Shown: piece by piece, positions 12,932-13,023 of the stretch
Layout of the letters: every line of letters begins with the position of its first letter
Numbering within the stretch: the first letter of the stretch is position 1
Assembly (NCBI GenBank): GCA_025934635.1
Contig: JAICWX010000246.1
Span: 1 to 13,023, forward strand
From: Streptosporangiaceae bacterium
Lineage (GTDB): Bacteria; Actinomycetota; Actinomycetes; Streptosporangiales; Streptosporangiaceae
Direction of reading: 5' to 3'
Length of the DNA stretch: 13,023 nt
Program-made: the position numbers and the translations under genes
Notes under the pieces: generated by a model
Told to the model about the DNA's origin: nothing
What the model saw: the letters and a program-made list of their open reading frames with translations, nothing else
Database searches by the model: none

Positions 12932-13023
12932 ATGATCCCGGCCCAGAACATGGCCCTAGGCGCGCCCGCCATCAGCCTGAACGGCTCAGCGCCGCGCTGC
13001 GAGCACCTCGACGGGCTCCAGCC
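12932..13023 (+). CDS. 5' end of a gene leaving the window; possibly a UBP-type zinc-finger protein
   Basis: ATG 12932 is preceded by AAGGGGG (12920-12926) at a 5-nt spacing, a strong start. The 30 visible residues read MIPAQNMALGAPAISLN then GSAPRCEHLDGLQ. The C-x-H-L-D near the end resembles the first zinc ligands of the small actinomycete UBP-type zinc-finger proteins (C-x-HLD-x-(I/V/L)), but too little is present to be sure. It is divergent from the LysR gene and preceded by promoter element B. Confidence 0.5.
   Translation, partial: MIPAQNMALGAPAISLNGSAPRCEHLDGLQ

Overview
The window reads as chromosomal DNA of a high-GC actinomycete (Actinomycetota, Streptomycetales/Streptosporangiales-like). 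The GC content and GTG/TTG starts point that way, as does a gene set typical of these bacteria: DUF6131, DUF5999, DUF1206, GAF-ANTAR, Ser-less STAS proteins and CsbD. No rRNA, tRNA, CRISPR array, integrase or transposase was seen. The assignments come from reading the sequence by eye; no database search was possible.

Layout. 1-1200: the 3' end of a multi-pass membrane protein (VC0807-like) and a 51-aa DUF6131 membrane peptide. 1749-2374: a wrecked GAF-ANTAR regulator. 2631-2780 (-): a small hydrophobic membrane peptide without a normal start. 3066-3422 (-) and 5620-5979 (-): two paralogous STAS proteins on a duplicated block of about 0.5 kb. Between them lie a DUF1206 membrane protein (3791-4684) and a remnant of a sugar-porter MFS gene. 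6416-7216: a promoter-like element, a DUF5999 gene and the C-terminal scrap of an AraC-type regulator. 7201-9907 (+): a second promoter-like element, a 17-codon GlsB/YeaQ-like leader coupled by ATGA to a second DUF1206 gene, then two PAP2 phosphatase genes. 9904-11602 (-): a convergent operon of a two-TM membrane protein, CsbD (ATGA overlap) and a decayed diacylglycerol kinase. 11769-12722 (-): a LysR regulator, divergent from a gene that leaves the window at 12932.

The strongest unexplained signal is a 66-bp element present four times without gaps (6416, 7201, 12809 on +; 11678 on -). Each copy lies 58-114 bp upstream of a start codon. It keeps an upstream box (ATCGG-N4-GGTGAT), then 21 bp, then TTTC, then about 16 bp, then a GGGTTGAC-like end, which resembles a SigB/SigF-type promoter with an added upstream site. 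The units it precedes are DUF5999, the GlsB-leader/DUF1206/PAP2 operon, the membrane protein/CsbD/DAG kinase operon and the partial last gene. Together they suggest a local general-stress and envelope-lipid regulon. The Ser-less STAS proteins and the GAF-ANTAR remnant fit the same theme.

The second theme is decay. At least six genes carry frameshifts, nearly all explained by one lost or gained base in a short G/C run. The DAG kinase also has an in-frame nonsense codon. One frameshift, in STAS copy 1, sits exactly in a perfect 13-bp-arm palindrome absent from copy 2, as expected of templated quasipalindrome mutation. Read errors in a draft assembly remain an alternative for the isolated single-base shifts, but not for the nonsense codon, the truncations or the deletions.
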